Positions 63,377 to 64,000 of a DNA stretch of 64,000 nt are shown here, piece by piece (positions within the stretch are counted from its first letter, which is position 1; every line of letters starts with the position of its first letter). The stretch comes from Chloroflexota bacterium (GTDB lineage Bacteria > Chloroflexota > Anaerolineae > 4572-78 > J111): contig BOKF01000032.1 of the NCBI GenBank assembly GCA_016860845.1, positions 1-64,000 of the forward strand, written 5' to 3'. A program made the position numbers and the translations under genes. Below the pieces are notes generated by a model. It ran no database searches and was not told the origin of the DNA. It worked only from the letters and a program-made list of their open reading frames with translations.

Positions 63377-63706
63377 TCACTCCGATCCCTTGAACATCAG
63401 CAGTAGCATTAGCACCGGCGTTTTGGCGACGACGCTGTGCGGCAGCCGTGGCGGCATGTGGACCCACGTCCCGGCCTGAGCCGGCTTGGAGTCATTGCCC
63501 AGGGTCAAATCGGCTTCGCCCTGGATGATGTAGATGATGGCTGTCTGCGACGAGGTATGTTCCGACAACTCCTGCCCGGCGGCAAAACCAAACAGAATGG
63601 CCTTCACCTGTTCGTCACTGTAGAAGGTGCGGCTGACAATACTATCCGGCGGAATATCTTTGACCTGCTCTATAAGACTGGCAATGTAGGTGTAATCCAA
63701 ACTCAT
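63377..63706 (-). CDS. Small cupin-domain protein
   Basis: A 109-residue single-domain cupin: GQELSEHTSSQTAIIYIIQG (metal His) and GTWVHMPPRLPHSV (second motif). Function unknown, often a metal-binding regulator or stress-response enzyme. It ends 4 bases from the NnrS-like gene start, so they are likely co-transcribed. Confidence 0.85.
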   Translation of the reverse strand: MSLDYTYIASLIEQVKDIPPDSIVSRTFYSDEQVKAILFGFAAGQELSEHTSSQTAIIYIIQGEADLTLGNDSKPAQAGTWVHMPPRLPHSVVAKTPVLMLLLMFKGSE

Positions 63707-63730
63707 TACATTTATCTCCTTACTTTTAAT

Positions 63731-64000
63731 TCAACCAGCAATGCTGTACTCATACTGCCCCCGCACCGGCTGGTCTTCGGCATAGCGGCTCAGGCGGAAA
63801 ATAGACGGATCAAACTCCGGCGTACTTGACCGGGCCAGCAGATCGGCGGCCATGACGCCCACCGCCGGGCCAAGTTTGAACCCATGCCCGCTGAATCCGG
63901 CGCAAATAAAGAAGCCGCTGCCGGCAGGCACTTCGTCAATAATCGGGTGCCAGTCCGGGGTAATATCGTAGAGCGCGGCATAGCCGCCGGTGCTTTGGCT
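63731..64000 (-). CDS. FAD-dependent oxidoreductase, partial (5' end outside window)
   Basis: The C-terminal 89 residues of a D-amino-acid-oxidase/sarcosine-oxidase-family enzyme: GGYAALYDITPDWHPIID, then FFICAGFSGHGFKLGPAVG, the FAD-binding C-terminal signature. The open frame reaches the window edge. Substrate cannot be told. Confidence 0.8.
   Translation of the reverse strand, partial: SQSTGGYAALYDITPDWHPIIDEVPAGSGFFICAGFSGHGFKLGPAVGVMAADLLARSSTPEFDPSIFRLSRYAEDQPVRGQYEYSIAG

Noticed and set aside
1..64000. tRNA or rRNA genes
   Set aside because: No cloverleaf with conserved TTCGANNC arm or rRNA core sequence was recognised by eye; a tRNAscan run would be decisive.

Overview
The window looks like chromosomal DNA from an uncultured Chloroflexota bacterium, probably of the Anaerolineae type. 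This is an inference from gene content: a class III PHA synthase locus, a fused CrtYcd-type lycopene cyclase, a B12-binding MerR photoregulator, a BTAD regulator, DRTGG-domain proteins, a T-box leader, and many PTPTP-linker secreted proteins. No rRNA or tRNA gene was found. Most of the window is GC-rich; the restriction-modification island at about 6.65-11.6 kb reads visibly more AT-rich.

Layout. 0.2-3.5 kb: ADP-forming acyl-CoA synthetase and a Pta-N/DRTGG protein, implying acetyl-CoA/acetate handling. 3.5-6.65 kb: dTDP-sugar epimerase, purB, HAD hydrolase. 6.65-11.6 kb: a restriction-modification island with an XRE controller, one beta-class and two D12-class DNA methyltransferases, and a 662-residue PD-(D/E)XK protein on the other strand. 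11.7-21.8 kb: malate synthase and a polyhydroxyalkanoate locus (thiolase, two acetoacetyl-CoA reductase-like SDRs, PhaC/PhaE, three phasin-like proteins) with two CBS-domain proteins inside. 21.9-32.9 kb: BTAD regulator and a carotenoid/light-response region. crtI, crtB and a six-gene operon (CarH-like regulator, SRPBCC protein, second CrtI-like oxidoreductase, DICT protein, photolyase, lycopene cyclase) are read from three promoters that all carry 11-bp GACA repeats.

33-43.4 kb: cell-surface and polysaccharide genes (SH3b protein, large polytopic membrane protein, two membrane-anchored glycoside hydrolases). 43.6-50.7 kb: translation genes prmC, prfA and two tandem threonyl-tRNA synthetases behind a T-box leader that also heads an unknown 181-residue gene. 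51-54.5 kb: NarL-type two-component genes. 54.7-64 kb: ruvB, a broken REP-associated transposase, queA, a YgjP-type peptidase, sugar epimerase, phosphoribosyltransferase, comEA, NnrS-like membrane proteins, a cupin, and a truncated FAD oxidoreductase at the window edge.

The strongest unexplained structure is a dispersed class of short arrays: degenerate 7-8 bp tandem repeats, often paired with an inverted partner array, with a different unit at almost every locus. They sit between genes and also inside coding sequences (purB, prmC, queA, the large membrane protein), where they read through in frame as extra peptide. Other leads are the CarH-like operator regulon, the restriction-modification island, the shared tryptophan-rich modules of the PHA granule proteins, and the T-box operon with duplicated thrS.
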